Assembly (NCBI RefSeq): GCF_037478135.1
Contig: NZ_JBBHDV010000010.1
Location: forward strand, 1 to 64,000
Direction: 5' to 3'
DNA length: 64,000 nucleotides
From: Denitratimonas sp037478135
Lineage (GTDB): Bacteria; Pseudomonadota; Gammaproteobacteria; Xanthomonadales; Xanthomonadaceae
This document shows, one piece after another, positions 28,325 through 36,169 of this stretch; position 1 is the first letter of the stretch; each line of letters begins with the position of its first letter. The translations under genes and the position numbers were made by a program. A model generated the notes under the pieces. It was not told the DNA's origin, searched no databases, and saw only the letters and a program-made list of their open reading frames with translations.

Positions 28325-29252
28325 CGGAAAACTGATCCCAGAACGGAAAGAAATTGAACCAATCGAAGGGCGCCGCGCAGACCTGGGTTTCCAGCCAGCG
28401 TGCAAATCCGGCGGCATGCGCGGCCAGGGCCGCCTCGCGCTGACGGCGCGGCAATTCCACCCGCTGCGCCAGACGCACGAAATCGATGCCGTAGCCATCG
28501 CCCCGGCGGGTGCAGCCCATCGCGAACAGCGGACAACCCAATGTCGCCGCCAGCACATACGGACCGATCGGCAGCGGCGCCCGATGTCCGAGGAAATCCA
28601 CGTCCACATGACGCGCGCCGCGCAATGGCACACGATCCCCGGCAATGGCGATGAAAGCGCCTTGGGCGACGCGTTCGGCCAATCGGATCGCAGTGCCCGG
28701 ATCCAGTTCGGTCACCTGCACCAGTTCCACCGGATGATCCGGCGCCAGCCGTTGCAACAACTGGTTGAACTGCTCGGCATGCGCGGTGTGCACCAGCGCC
28801 ACCAGCCGCAAGCCCGGGACATGCGGTGCCAATGCGCGGCAGAGCTCCAGACACCCCATATGCGCGGTGACGATCACCCCGCCACCGCCGCTGCCGATCT
28901 GGTCCAGCATCGTCTGCCGCTGCAACGTCACTTTCGAAGCCGGATAACGCCCCGCCATCGCCAGCAGCTTGTCCAGCAGGGTTTCTGCAAAATTGAAGAA
29001 ATGCCGCAACCCCTGGCGCCATCCCGGCACCGCACCCACGCCACCGCAATGAGCCTGCACCCGCTCCAGATATTGCAGCGACGCGCGCCGCGCGATGCCG
29101 TTCACCAGCCAATGGAAAAACACCACCGGAAATACGCACAGTCGGAACGGCCAACGCCCCAGCACGGCGTGCACGCCAAGCAGGATCCGGATGCCCAACA
29201 CCCAGGTCGATTCGCGCAACGCCGCCCAGTGTGGCACGCCCTGCGCGCTCAT
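28305..29252 (-). CDS. Lysophospholipid acyltransferase (HtrB/LpxL-like), aryl polyene operon
   Basis: Membrane-associated acyltransferase of 315 residues. An N-terminal hydrophobic anchor (LGIRILLGVHAVLGRWPFRLCVF) is followed by VIVTAHMGCLELCR, the H-x4-E/D-type active site of the LpxL/HtrB family, and by AGDRVPLRGARHVDVDFLGHRAPLPIGPYVLA. In aryl polyene clusters a homologue is thought to attach the polyene or a fatty chain to the lipid carrier. It is coupled to the GT2 gene (ATGA overlap), which fits a shared role in building the lipid anchor. Confidence 0.85.
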   Translation of the reverse strand: MSAQGVPHWAALRESTWVLGIRILLGVHAVLGRWPFRLCVFPVVFFHWLVNGIARRASLQYLERVQAHCGGVGAVPGWRQGLRHFFNFAETLLDKLLAMAGRYPASKVTLQRQTMLDQIGSGGGGVIVTAHMGCLELCRALAPHVPGLRLVALVHTAHAEQFNQLLQRLAPDHPVELVQVTELDPGTAIRLAERVAQGAFIAIAGDRVPLRGARHVDVDFLGHRAPLPIGPYVLAATLGCPLFAMGCTRRGDGYGIDFVRLAQRVELPRRQREAALAAHAAGFARWLETQVCAAPFDWFNFFPFWDQFSDDASRS

Positions 29253-29995
29253 CGCCGCACCCGTGCCGACAACAATCGCGGCAGGCGCCGCAGCATTCCG
29301 AAGAACAGCCGCGCGTGCATCGCGCTGATGCGCAGATTGTCTTGCCAGACATCGAAATGCGAAACGCCGTCTTCCGGATAACGCACCAGGGTTGGCAGGT
29401 TCTGTACCGGCGCGCCACGCCAGACCAGACGCACCAGGATGTCGCTGTCGAAATCCATGCGTCGGCCAACCGGTTCGGCATCGATCAGCGCCAGCACTGG
29501 CGCCAGCGGATACAGTCGGAAACCGCACATCGAATCGGCCACCGCGAACGACAGTGTGTTGATCCAGACCCAGACATGGGTCAGGTAACGCCCGTACAGC
29601 CTGCCTTTGGGCACGCTCCGGTCATACACCGCCTGGCCACACACCACGGTGTCCAGCGCGGTCTGCGCAGCACTGATGAAACGTGGAATATCGCCGGTGT
29701 CATGCTGGCCGTCGGCATCGATCTGCAACACATGGCTGGCACCCAGCTCTGCCGCCTTGCGGAAACCGGCCAGCATCGCGCCGCCCTTGCCCTGATTGGT
29801 TTCCAGCCGCAGCAGCCGGACCCGGCCGGCATGCAGCTGCGCCAAACGCTCAAGCTCACGCTCACACGGCGGGTGCGATCCGTCATCGACCAGCAGGCAC
29901 GGCAACCCGGATTCCAGCACTCCGGCCAGCGTGCGGGCAATCGCGTGTTCATGGTCGTACACTGGAATAACAACCCACGGGACGAACGCGCTCAT
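29249..29995 (-). CDS. Glycosyltransferase family 2, aryl polyene operon
   Basis: GT-A glycosyltransferase of 248 residues. It opens with WVVIPVYDHEHAIARTL, followed by VDDGSHP and the metal-binding motif IDADGQHD. The layout resembles dolichyl-phosphate mannosyltransferase-like enzymes without transmembrane tails. It would add a sugar to the polyene carrier or to a lipid precursor. It overlaps the ligase gene upstream and the acyltransferase gene downstream by four bases each. Confidence 0.88.
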   Translation of the reverse strand: MSAFVPWVVIPVYDHEHAIARTLAGVLESGLPCLLVDDGSHPPCERELERLAQLHAGRVRLLRLETNQGKGGAMLAGFRKAAELGASHVLQIDADGQHDTGDIPRFISAAQTALDTVVCGQAVYDRSVPKGRLYGRYLTHVWVWINTLSFAVADSMCGFRLYPLAPVLALIDAEPVGRRMDFDSDILVRLVWRGAPVQNLPTLVRYPEDGVSHFDVWQDNLRISAMHARLFFGMLRRLPRLLSARVRR

Positions 29996-31701
29996 GACCT
30001 GTCCCCGTCCGGTGCGAACAGCACACGCCCGCCCGCATGACTGCCGGCAGCCGAATGCCAGGCAAAGGTCACCGCGCCGCGCGCCGTATCCAGGCGCAAC
30101 TCCAGATGCAGGCGGGTGCCCGGTCGCACGACCTGCTGGAATTTCAGCGCATCCACGCGCAGCACCGGAGTCCGCAGCGCAAAGGCTTCGCGTGCAAAGT
30201 GGATCGCCCAGTCCAGCTGCGCCACGCCGGGAAGGATGGGCACCTGTGGGAAATGCCCGTCGAACACCGACAGCCCACCATCGGCCAGGACTTCACCGTG
30301 CGCCTGCTCCGGCGCGGCCTGCTCACGCCACTGGATCTGCGGCCGAAACGATGTGGCCGCAGGTGCGAACAAGGCACGCAGCCCGGCCTCGGTCACCTTG
30401 CCCTGCGTATTGACCGGCAAGGCCGCCACGAAACGCCACAGTCGCGGCCGGGTCACGCTGTCCTGGCCTTGCGCCAACGCGGTGTCCAGGCGCTGGCGCA
30501 AGGCACGATCACCGGATGACCCGCGCAGCGCGTCGCCCTGCGCAGCAGGCACCACGACCGCCGCCAGCTGGGTGCGCGCACCGGGCAGCACCAGCACGCG
30601 CGCCTCGGCCACTTCCGGCTGCGCCAGCAGGCAGCGCTCCAGTGCATCCAGCGACACCCTGCGTTCTTCGATCTTCACGATGCGATCAGCGCGCCCGAGC
30701 AACACGAAACCTTCGCCCTGCGCCCGCACCCGGTCCTGACTTCGCCACCAGTCGGCCGTAGCCAGATGCGGTGAACGCACCTCCAGCTGATCGCCGACGA
30801 TGCGCCACGCCACGCCGGGCAACGGCGTCCATGGCGATACGGCATCGGACTCCAGCCGCCGCCAGGCGATACCACCGGTTTCACTGCTGCCGTAGATCTC
30901 CGTCGCGGGCTGGCCCAGCAAGCGCCGCACCTGCGCCCCGGCCTGCAACGGCAGCGGACCACCGGAGGAAAACACCGCACCCAGCCGCGCAGCCGCGCCC
31001 GACCAGTCCAGCGCGTCGGGCAGCCGCTTCAGGTGCGCCGGGCTGCTGACCAGGATGCAGGCCGTTTCCTGTGCCAGGGCCGGGGCCAGCTCTTCATGGA
31101 AGAATCGGCGCGGGGCGATCTTCCGGCCCGCAGCCAGTGGCCACAGCACGCGGAACAGCAGCCCGTAGATATGCTGGTGCGACACGGTGCCATGCACCAC
31201 CGCCCCTTCCATCTGTGTGCCGAAACTGCGCTCCAGTGCCTCGACCTCGCGTGCCAGCTGCGCCAGCGACTTGCCGATCGCGCTCGGCGCACCGGTCGAG
31301 CCGGACGTGAATACCACCAGCCGCGTGGACTGTTCGTCCAGCGCCTCCCAAAGCGCCTCATCGGCCGCCAACGGCAGGGGTTTCAGCGGCATCCGCGCGG
31401 CCGGCATATCGCCGGCAAAACCTGCAACGTCCGGCGCCAGCGCATCGAGTGTCGCTGGCAAGGTGTCGCCACACAGCCAGACCTCGACACCGGCATGCCA
31501 GGCACCGAACAGCGCCGCGGCAAATTCCAGCGTGTCCTCCAGATACAGCGCCCAGCGGCCGGAGCGGCCGGCAAACGCGGCTCGCCATTGCGCACTGCGC
31601 TGGCGCAGCTGCGCATGCGTGGCCAGTTCGCCCCCGGTTGCGACAACCCGCCCTGGCACGGCACGGCACATCAGCCCGGACAGCGGCAGCCACTCACCCA
31701 T
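29992..31701 (-). CDS. Bifunctional acyl-ACP ligase (AMP-forming) with FabZ-like domain
   Basis: Protein of 569 residues. Residues 1-450 form an AMP-dependent synthetase with the P-loop VVFTSGSTGAPSAIGKS, IYGSSETGGIAWR and LGRADRIVKIEERRVSLDALE. The C-terminal 115 residues are a hotdog dehydratase module with VFDGHFPQVPILPGVAQLDWA. This ligase type activates the aryl acid and loads it on ACP; XanA2 does this with 3-hydroxybenzoate in Xanthomonas. The fused dehydratase could act early in extension. ATG at 31701 overlaps the upstream membrane-protein gene by eight bases; an in-frame start at 31722 is possible. Confidence 0.9.
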   Translation of the reverse strand: MGEWLPLSGLMCRAVPGRVVATGGELATHAQLRQRSAQWRAAFAGRSGRWALYLEDTLEFAAALFGAWHAGVEVWLCGDTLPATLDALAPDVAGFAGDMPAARMPLKPLPLAADEALWEALDEQSTRLVVFTSGSTGAPSAIGKSLAQLAREVEALERSFGTQMEGAVVHGTVSHQHIYGLLFRVLWPLAAGRKIAPRRFFHEELAPALAQETACILVSSPAHLKRLPDALDWSGAAARLGAVFSSGGPLPLQAGAQVRRLLGQPATEIYGSSETGGIAWRRLESDAVSPWTPLPGVAWRIVGDQLEVRSPHLATADWWRSQDRVRAQGEGFVLLGRADRIVKIEERRVSLDALERCLLAQPEVAEARVLVLPGARTQLAAVVVPAAQGDALRGSSGDRALRQRLDTALAQGQDSVTRPRLWRFVAALPVNTQGKVTEAGLRALFAPAATSFRPQIQWREQAAPEQAHGEVLADGGLSVFDGHFPQVPILPGVAQLDWAIHFAREAFALRTPVLRVDALKFQQVVRPGTRLHLELRLDTARGAVTFAWHSAAGSHAGGRVLFAPDGDRS

Positions 31702-32236
31702 GATGTTGCGCCGCCCGCACACGCTGGCGCACCAGCCATTCGCCGGCGAACACCAGACCGATCAGGCCATAGGCGATCAGGCCGTTGTAAAGCGCCCAGG
31801 TGGCGGCGCTGGCCCACAGTGCCGTGGCCAGCGCGATTGAACCGTTGAGCACGAAGAATCCGCACCAGACCCAAGTGACCCGGCGCGTATAGATCACCCC
31901 CGCCGGGGACAGGTCAGGCTCGGTGCGGCGCGCAATGCGTTCGATCACGCTGGGCGGACGCAGCAGACTGGTGGCGAACACCAGCAGCAACAGCGCATTG
32001 ACCGCCACCGGATAGAGCTTGAGCGGCGTGGCCGCATTCAACACCGTGGCCATGGCCGCCAACAGGGCTGCGGCAACAGCGGTGGCGATCCAGACCGGGT
32101 CGCGGGTCCCCAGGGCGCGCAGTGCCGCCAGCGCGAACAGCAGCAGCGCCATCCAGCGCGGCTCGAAACGCCCGAGCGCCAGCCAGATCGCCAGCGGATA
32201 GGCCAGCGACAAGACCACGAAAAGCACGGTCCGCAT
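31694..32236 (-). CDS. COG4648-like membrane protein, aryl polyene operon
   Basis: Integral membrane protein of 180 residues with about five hydrophobic segments. It starts RTVLFVVLSLAYPLAIWLALGRF and ends with a basic tail VRQRVRAAQHHG. Small membrane proteins of this type (COG4648) are a constant companion of aryl polyene clusters, next to the ACPs and the ligase. The biochemical role is not known; by position it may help anchor the ligase or acyltransferase at the membrane. Confidence 0.8.
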   Translation of the reverse strand: MRTVLFVVLSLAYPLAIWLALGRFEPRWMALLLFALAALRALGTRDPVWIATAVAAALLAAMATVLNAATPLKLYPVAVNALLLLVFATSLLRPPSVIERIARRTEPDLSPAGVIYTRRVTWVWCGFFVLNGSIALATALWASAATWALYNGLIAYGLIGLVFAGEWLVRQRVRAAQHHG

Positions 32237-32264
32237 TCGACTCAGGGCAGCGTCCGGTTCCCGC

Positions 32265-32516
32265 TCAGGCGGTTTCCCGGATCAGGCCGTGCAGCACATC
32301 GACCACATCCTGCACCGTGCGCACCGACTTGAACGCATCCGGTTGCAGGTTGCTGCCCAGCAGCGGCTTGAGCTGCACGATCAGATCGACCGCATCGATG
32401 CTGTCGATATCCAGATCCTCGCCGAGACGGGCCTGCGGCGTGATGCGCTCGGCCTCGATCTGGAAGGTGTCCTGGAGAATGGTGGAGATATGCGCGAAAA
32501 GTTCTTGGGGAGTCAT
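32265..32516 (-). CDS. Acyl carrier protein, aryl polyene operon (ACP 1)
   Basis: ACP of 83 residues with the phosphopantetheine site DLDIDSIDAVDLIVQL; the attachment serine is in DSID. Helices I to III are acidic as usual. It carries the aryl starter or the growing polyene. A second ACP gene lies 60 bases upstream. Two ACPs side by side are typical for aryl polyene clusters. Confidence 0.92.
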   Translation of the reverse strand: MTPQELFAHISTILQDTFQIEAERITPQARLGEDLDIDSIDAVDLIVQLKPLLGSNLQPDAFKSVRTVQDVVDVLHGLIRETA

Positions 32517-32575
32517 GGCGACAGAATCCTTGCCGTCGTAATTCGGCCGATGGTTGAAATGGAACGAAACCGGTC

Positions 32576-32872
32576 TCAGGCCGGCCTTCCGGCCGCCACC
32601 AGGCTGGCCAGCGCATCCACGCTGGCGAAATGCCGCCGGGTTTCCTGGGAATCAGCGGACAACACGATGCCATAGCGTTTCTGCAACGCCAGGCCAAGTT
32701 CCAGCGCATCGATCGAGTCCAGCCCCAGGCCCTCGTTGAACAGCGGCGCCGCGGCATCGATGTCATCGGGAGCAATATCCTCCAGCGCCAGGGTCTGGAT
32801 GATCAGTGCCTTGATTTCGTCTTTCAGTTCGGATGTGGCTTGGTTTTCCAATGGAGCATCAACCGCCTGCAC
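32576..32872 (-). CDS. Acyl carrier protein, aryl polyene operon (ACP 2)
   Basis: ACP of 98 residues with the site GLGLDSIDALELGLAL, serine in DSID. The tail HFASVDALASLVAAGRPA is longer than in ACP 1. There is no ATG in frame. The best start is GTG at 32872, with GAGG six bases upstream, overlapping the end of the acyltransferase gene by 14 bases. A TTG at 32851 is a weaker option. This gene is easy to miss in automatic annotation because its start lies inside the preceding gene. Confidence 0.86.
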   Translation of the reverse strand: MQAVDAPLENQATSELKDEIKALIIQTLALEDIAPDDIDAAAPLFNEGLGLDSIDALELGLALQKRYGIVLSADSQETRRHFASVDALASLVAAGRPA

Positions 32873-33635
32873 GGCGGGCCTCGTTCGAAAAGTAGTGGGT
32901 GAGATACTCGGTAAAGCGTCGCGCGGCGAGGGCTTCGCCCTGCCCATCCGCCAAATATGGCGTGACGTCGAGATTTTCCCCCACCTCGACGCTGTAATGA
33001 AAGCGCTGCGACGGCACACGATACCACTTATCCCCCTTGCCCAAGGTCAGCGGCGAGCAGCGCAATCGCACCGGCGTGACATCCACGCCTCCCCGCACCG
33101 CGATGTTCGCCGCACCGCGTTGCAGCCGCATCGGCACATCGCGCCGGGTGCGCGTGCCCTCGGGAAAGATCAGCAGGGTGCTGCCTTCCCGCAACGCGGC
33201 GATGCAATCGTCCACCAGGGCCGCACCATCGTCGTTGCAGATGTATCCACAGGCCAGAATCGGCCCGCGGGTGAAGGGGTTGCGCGCCAGCCCGGACCTG
33301 ACGATGCAATCAGCATTGGGCATCAGCGATATCAGGAACACCACATCGATCAGGGTCGGATGGTTGGCCAGCACCAGCCGGCCCGGCTCGCGCAGCCGCT
33401 CGACGTCATGCAACTCGTAAGTGAGCACGCCCAGCAGCCGCATCAATTCGACATGGAAACGGAAACTGACCTGCACCAGGCGCCGCGATATGCGTCGGCA
33501 GCGTGCACGGTCGCGCACCAGTAGGCGCAGCAACGGGAACACGAAAAGGCCCAGCAACAGCCCACCGATACCGAAGGCGGCGAAACTGATGCCGGTGGCG
33601 ATCACCCGCCAGCCGTGATCCAGCCATTCACGCAT
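32859..33635 (-). CDS. 1-acyl-sn-glycerol-3-phosphate acyltransferase family (PlsC-like)
   Basis: Acyltransferase of 258 residues with a long N-terminal hydrophobic anchor. The active-site motif NHPTLIDVVFL (H-x4-D) and the FPEGTRTRRD motif are intact, as is a third block around VRLRCSPLTLGKG. Together with the HtrB-like acyltransferase it likely builds the lipid anchor of the polyene. It overlaps the ketosynthase-like gene upstream by eight bases. Confidence 0.88.
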   Translation of the reverse strand: MREWLDHGWRVIATGISFAAFGIGGLLLGLFVFPLLRLLVRDRARCRRISRRLVQVSFRFHVELMRLLGVLTYELHDVERLREPGRLVLANHPTLIDVVFLISLMPNADCIVRSGLARNPFTRGPILACGYICNDDGAALVDDCIAALREGSTLLIFPEGTRTRRDVPMRLQRGAANIAVRGGVDVTPVRLRCSPLTLGKGDKWYRVPSQRFHYSVEVGENLDVTPYLADGQGEALAARRFTEYLTHYFSNEARRAGG

Positions 33636-34404
33636 GGCGCTTCCAGCACCACTGCACACCTTCGGCCTGCTCCCGGCGCCGCGAAGCACCCGACAGCAGA
33701 AAATGATGCGCGGCAAGGGCATTGGGAAGCGTATCGGCATCGGCGGCCTGATCCGGCAGCGTGGAGGCGTCATCCCAATGCAGCGACAGCCGTTCACCCG
33801 GCGCTTCCGCAGCGGCACCCGCATCATCCGCGACCAGCCGCCAGGCGAAACCGAAGAACGCGTCCGGCTCGTCAAGAAAGGATGTATAGGCCTGCGGCGC
33901 CTGCGAATCACATACCACCAGCGACACCGACGCGGCGCCATCGGCCAGCAGCCCCACCGCCTCGACCAGCGCGGTTTCGACACTGGCGCAGCCGCCGGCC
34001 AGCGCGGTGTAGTTGCCGCGCTCGCCACGCACAATCGAATACAGCGCCGCGATAGCGTTGTGCACCGACAGCCCGAACTGGGTCGGAGACATCGACTGCT
34101 GCGCGCCAAGTGCTTCCAGCAACGCATAGGATCGGCCCACATCGCCGTGGCGCGACACGAACACCAGTGGCTGCCCAGCATCCTGCGGGAGGCGGCAATC
34201 GTCCAACGTCTGGATCGCGGCACGGCCGAGCCGGTCGATGCGGCGGCGCTGCATCGCCGGCACCTTTTCCAGTGCCGGCATCGCTTCACCCGTTGGCGCA
34301 AAAGGTTGCCGCGCCCACGCCTGCCAGTCCTCGGCAGTCTCCAGCCCCGGCGCCCATGCCGCCCAGCCCGTCACCCGGAACGCGATGCTCGAAGCGTTGC
34401 CCAT
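33628..34404 (-). CDS. Beta-ketoacyl synthase-like protein (chain-length-factor type)
   Basis: Protein of 258 residues similar to the N-terminal half of a ketosynthase. The block LAGGCASVETALVEAVG keeps a cysteine at the active-site turn, but the two catalytic histidine motifs are missing. The sequence is too short for a complete thiolase fold. Such proteins in aryl polyene clusters are thought to pair with the full KS and set chain length. Two starts are possible (34422 and 34404); the shorter one leads straight into RVTGWAAWAPGL. It is the first gene of the 19-gene operon. Confidence 0.8.
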   Translation of the reverse strand: MGNASSIAFRVTGWAAWAPGLETAEDWQAWARQPFAPTGEAMPALEKVPAMQRRRIDRLGRAAIQTLDDCRLPQDAGQPLVFVSRHGDVGRSYALLEALGAQQSMSPTQFGLSVHNAIAALYSIVRGERGNYTALAGGCASVETALVEAVGLLADGAASVSLVVCDSQAPQAYTSFLDEPDAFFGFAWRLVADDAGAAAEAPGERLSLHWDDASTLPDQAADADTLPNALAAHHFLLSGASRRREQAEGVQWCWKRHA

Positions 34405-34434
34405 CAGTTGATCCGTCACCATGCAGGGACGTGC

Positions 34435-34440
34435 ATTAAA
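34435..34440 (-). promoter_or_regulatory. Possible -10 box of the aryl polyene operon
   Basis: The minus strand reads TTTAAT in the 170-base gap between the divergent operon and the AMP nucleosidase gene. It would place the start only a few bases before 34422, giving a very short leader. The -35 region is poor, so the operon may need an activator. Confidence 0.25.
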
Positions 34441-34519
34441 TCCGCCCCGCCGCCCGGATGCCACCCTGCATCCCCCATGCCGTGCTCCACGCTGCAACGG
34501 AACCCGCGACGGCTCCCGC

Positions 34520-34525
34520 TAGAAT
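34520..34525 (+). promoter_or_regulatory. Probable -10 box of the AMP nucleosidase gene
   Basis: TAGAAT matches five of six consensus positions and sits 50 bases before the start codon at 34575. The same hexamer is found before maeB and hemB. Confidence 0.4.
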
Positions 34526-34574
34526 GGGCATCCGCACATCCGTGCCTGCCCTGCTCCAACTCCAAGGTGTTCAC

Positions 34575-35348
34575 ATGAAGGAAAAAGAAGACATCGTCAA
34601 CAACTGGTTGCCGCGTTACACCGGCGTGCCGCTGGATCAGTTCGGGGAGCACATCCTGCTGACCAACTTCGGCGGTTATGTCGACAATTTCGCGCGCATG
34701 ATGGGCGGCGAGGTGGTCGGGCGTGACCGGCCGATGTCCAGCTGCACCGTTGACGGCCTCACCATGATCAACTTCGGCATGGGCAGCCCCAATGCCGCCA
34801 CGATGATGGATCTGCTCTCGGCCATTTCGCCCAAGGCGGTGCTGTTCCTGGGCAAGACCGGTGGGCTGAAGAAGAAGAACGAGCTGGGCGATCTGATCCT
34901 GCCGATTGCCGCGATCCGTGGCGAAGGCACTTCCAACGATTATCTGCCGCCGGAGGTTCCGGCGCTGCCGGCGTTCGCGTTGCAGCGCGCGGTGTCCACG
35001 ATGATCCGCGACCTCGGCCACGACTACTGGACCGGCACCGTCTACACCACCAACCGCCGCGTCTGGGAGCACGATGACGCGTTCAAGGAGCGCCTGCGGC
35101 AGATGCGCTGCATGGCGGTGGACATGGAAACCGCGACAATCTTCGCGGCCGGTTTCGCCAATTCGATTCCGTCCGGTGCGCTGCTGCTGGTTTCGGACCA
35201 GCCGATGATTCCCGAAGGCGTCAAGACCGAGGCCAGCGATGCCAAGATCACCACGCATTTCGTCGAACGCCACATCCAGATCGGCATCGAAGCGTTGAAG
35301 CTGATCCGCCGCAATGGCAAGTCGGTCAAGCACCTGCGTTTCGACTGA
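34575..35348 (+). CDS. amn: AMP nucleosidase
   Basis: Purine nucleosidase of 257 residues, splitting AMP to adenine and ribose 5-phosphate in purine balance. The C-terminal phosphorylase-like fold is recognisable by FLGKTGGLKKKNELGDLILP, MAVDMETATIFAAGF and LLLVSDQPMIPEGVKTEASD; the VDMETA block holds the ribose-binding Met-Glu. It corresponds to the short form that lacks the N-terminal regulatory domain of E. coli Amn. The ATG at 34575 follows AAGGTG. Its 3' half runs opposite to the tail of the ABC ATPase gene. Confidence 0.88.
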   Translation: MKEKEDIVNNWLPRYTGVPLDQFGEHILLTNFGGYVDNFARMMGGEVVGRDRPMSSCTVDGLTMINFGMGSPNAATMMDLLSAISPKAVLFLGKTGGLKKKNELGDLILPIAAIRGEGTSNDYLPPEVPALPAFALQRAVSTMIRDLGHDYWTGTVYTTNRRVWEHDDAFKERLRQMRCMAVDMETATIFAAGFANSIPSGALLLVSDQPMIPEGVKTEASDAKITTHFVERHIQIGIEALKLIRRNGKSVKHLRFD

Positions 35349-35974
35349 TCGCCCGCTGGGCGTCGTGCCAACCGGCATGACGCCCGCTCCGGCATCGACA
35401 AAGCACCACCGGCCAACAGCGCGACCTGACCACCCAGCGCCAGGCAATCGCGCCGGCTGTGCGTGACCACCACCAACATCGCCTCGCTGGCGCGTCGGGC
35501 GGTTGCTTCGTGCACGCTGCGGATATCGACCGCGTCCAGCCCGGCCGTGGGTTCGTCCAGCAGATGGCAGGGGACCGGCGCCGCCAGATTCGCGAGCACG
35601 GCCAGCAGCCGGCGTCGCGTGGCCGATGCCTCGGCCATTGGTTCGTCCAGCTGAAGTGATGGATTCCCTGCTGAAAAATGTGCCGAGTCGATGCCCTGCT
35701 GCACGAGGCAGGACGCCAACGTGCCTGCACCCGGCAACACTTCGCGCTGCCCCAGATGCCGCAGCAGAAACGGCGCCATGCCGTGCAGCGTGGCACGCGG
35801 CCGCGAACCCGGATCCTTCGCCGCTGCAGCCAGCGCCTGCAACAACCGCGATTTGCCGATGCCGGCCGCGCCCACCAGAAACAACAATCCCGGTGCGGTC
35901 ACGTCCAGATCGATGGTGCGAAACAGCAGGTGGCGCGCGAGCCCCTCCACCCGGAGTCCGTTCAGTGCCAGCAT
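35042..35974 (-). CDS. ABC transporter-like ATPase, unusual C-terminus
   Basis: ATPase domain of about 210 residues with Walker A GAAGIGKSR, Walker B CHLLDEPTAGLD and the H-loop VVVTHSRRD. The signature motif LSGGQ is not recognisable; the corresponding region reads ASATRRRLLA. The frame then continues for about 100 further residues inside the antisense of the AMP nucleosidase gene before a stop at 35042. Natural ABC proteins of this size end near 35345, so the tail may be junk from a lost stop. A one-base shift near 35350 would end at 35326. No permease gene is adjacent. It may be a decaying gene. Confidence 0.55.
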   Translation of the reverse strand: MLALNGLRVEGLARHLLFRTIDLDVTAPGLLFLVGAAGIGKSRLLQALAAAAKDPGSRPRATLHGMAPFLLRHLGQREVLPGAGTLASCLVQQGIDSAHFSAGNPSLQLDEPMAEASATRRRLLAVLANLAAPVPCHLLDEPTAGLDAVDIRSVHEATARRASEAMLVVVTHSRRDCLALGGQVALLAGGALSMPERASCRLARRPAGDQSKRRCLTDLPLRRISFNASMPIWMWRSTKCVVILASLASVLTPSGIIGWSETSSSAPDGIELAKPAAKIVAVSMSTAMQRICRRRSLNASSCSQTRRLVV

Positions 35975-36169
35975 CCCTTTTCCCCTGCGTCACGCTGTTG
36001 CGCGCGACGTGTTGCATGGCAGCCGCGATGCGGTGCCGATCACGCTTCAACGTTAGGGCAGCGCCATGCGGCTGCCCATCAGGGGCGACCCGATAATCGG
36101 GCATCGACGCGCTGTGCCGGCGCGACGCACGGCCGCATCAGCGGATGCGGAAGGCGGACCTGATCCGGC

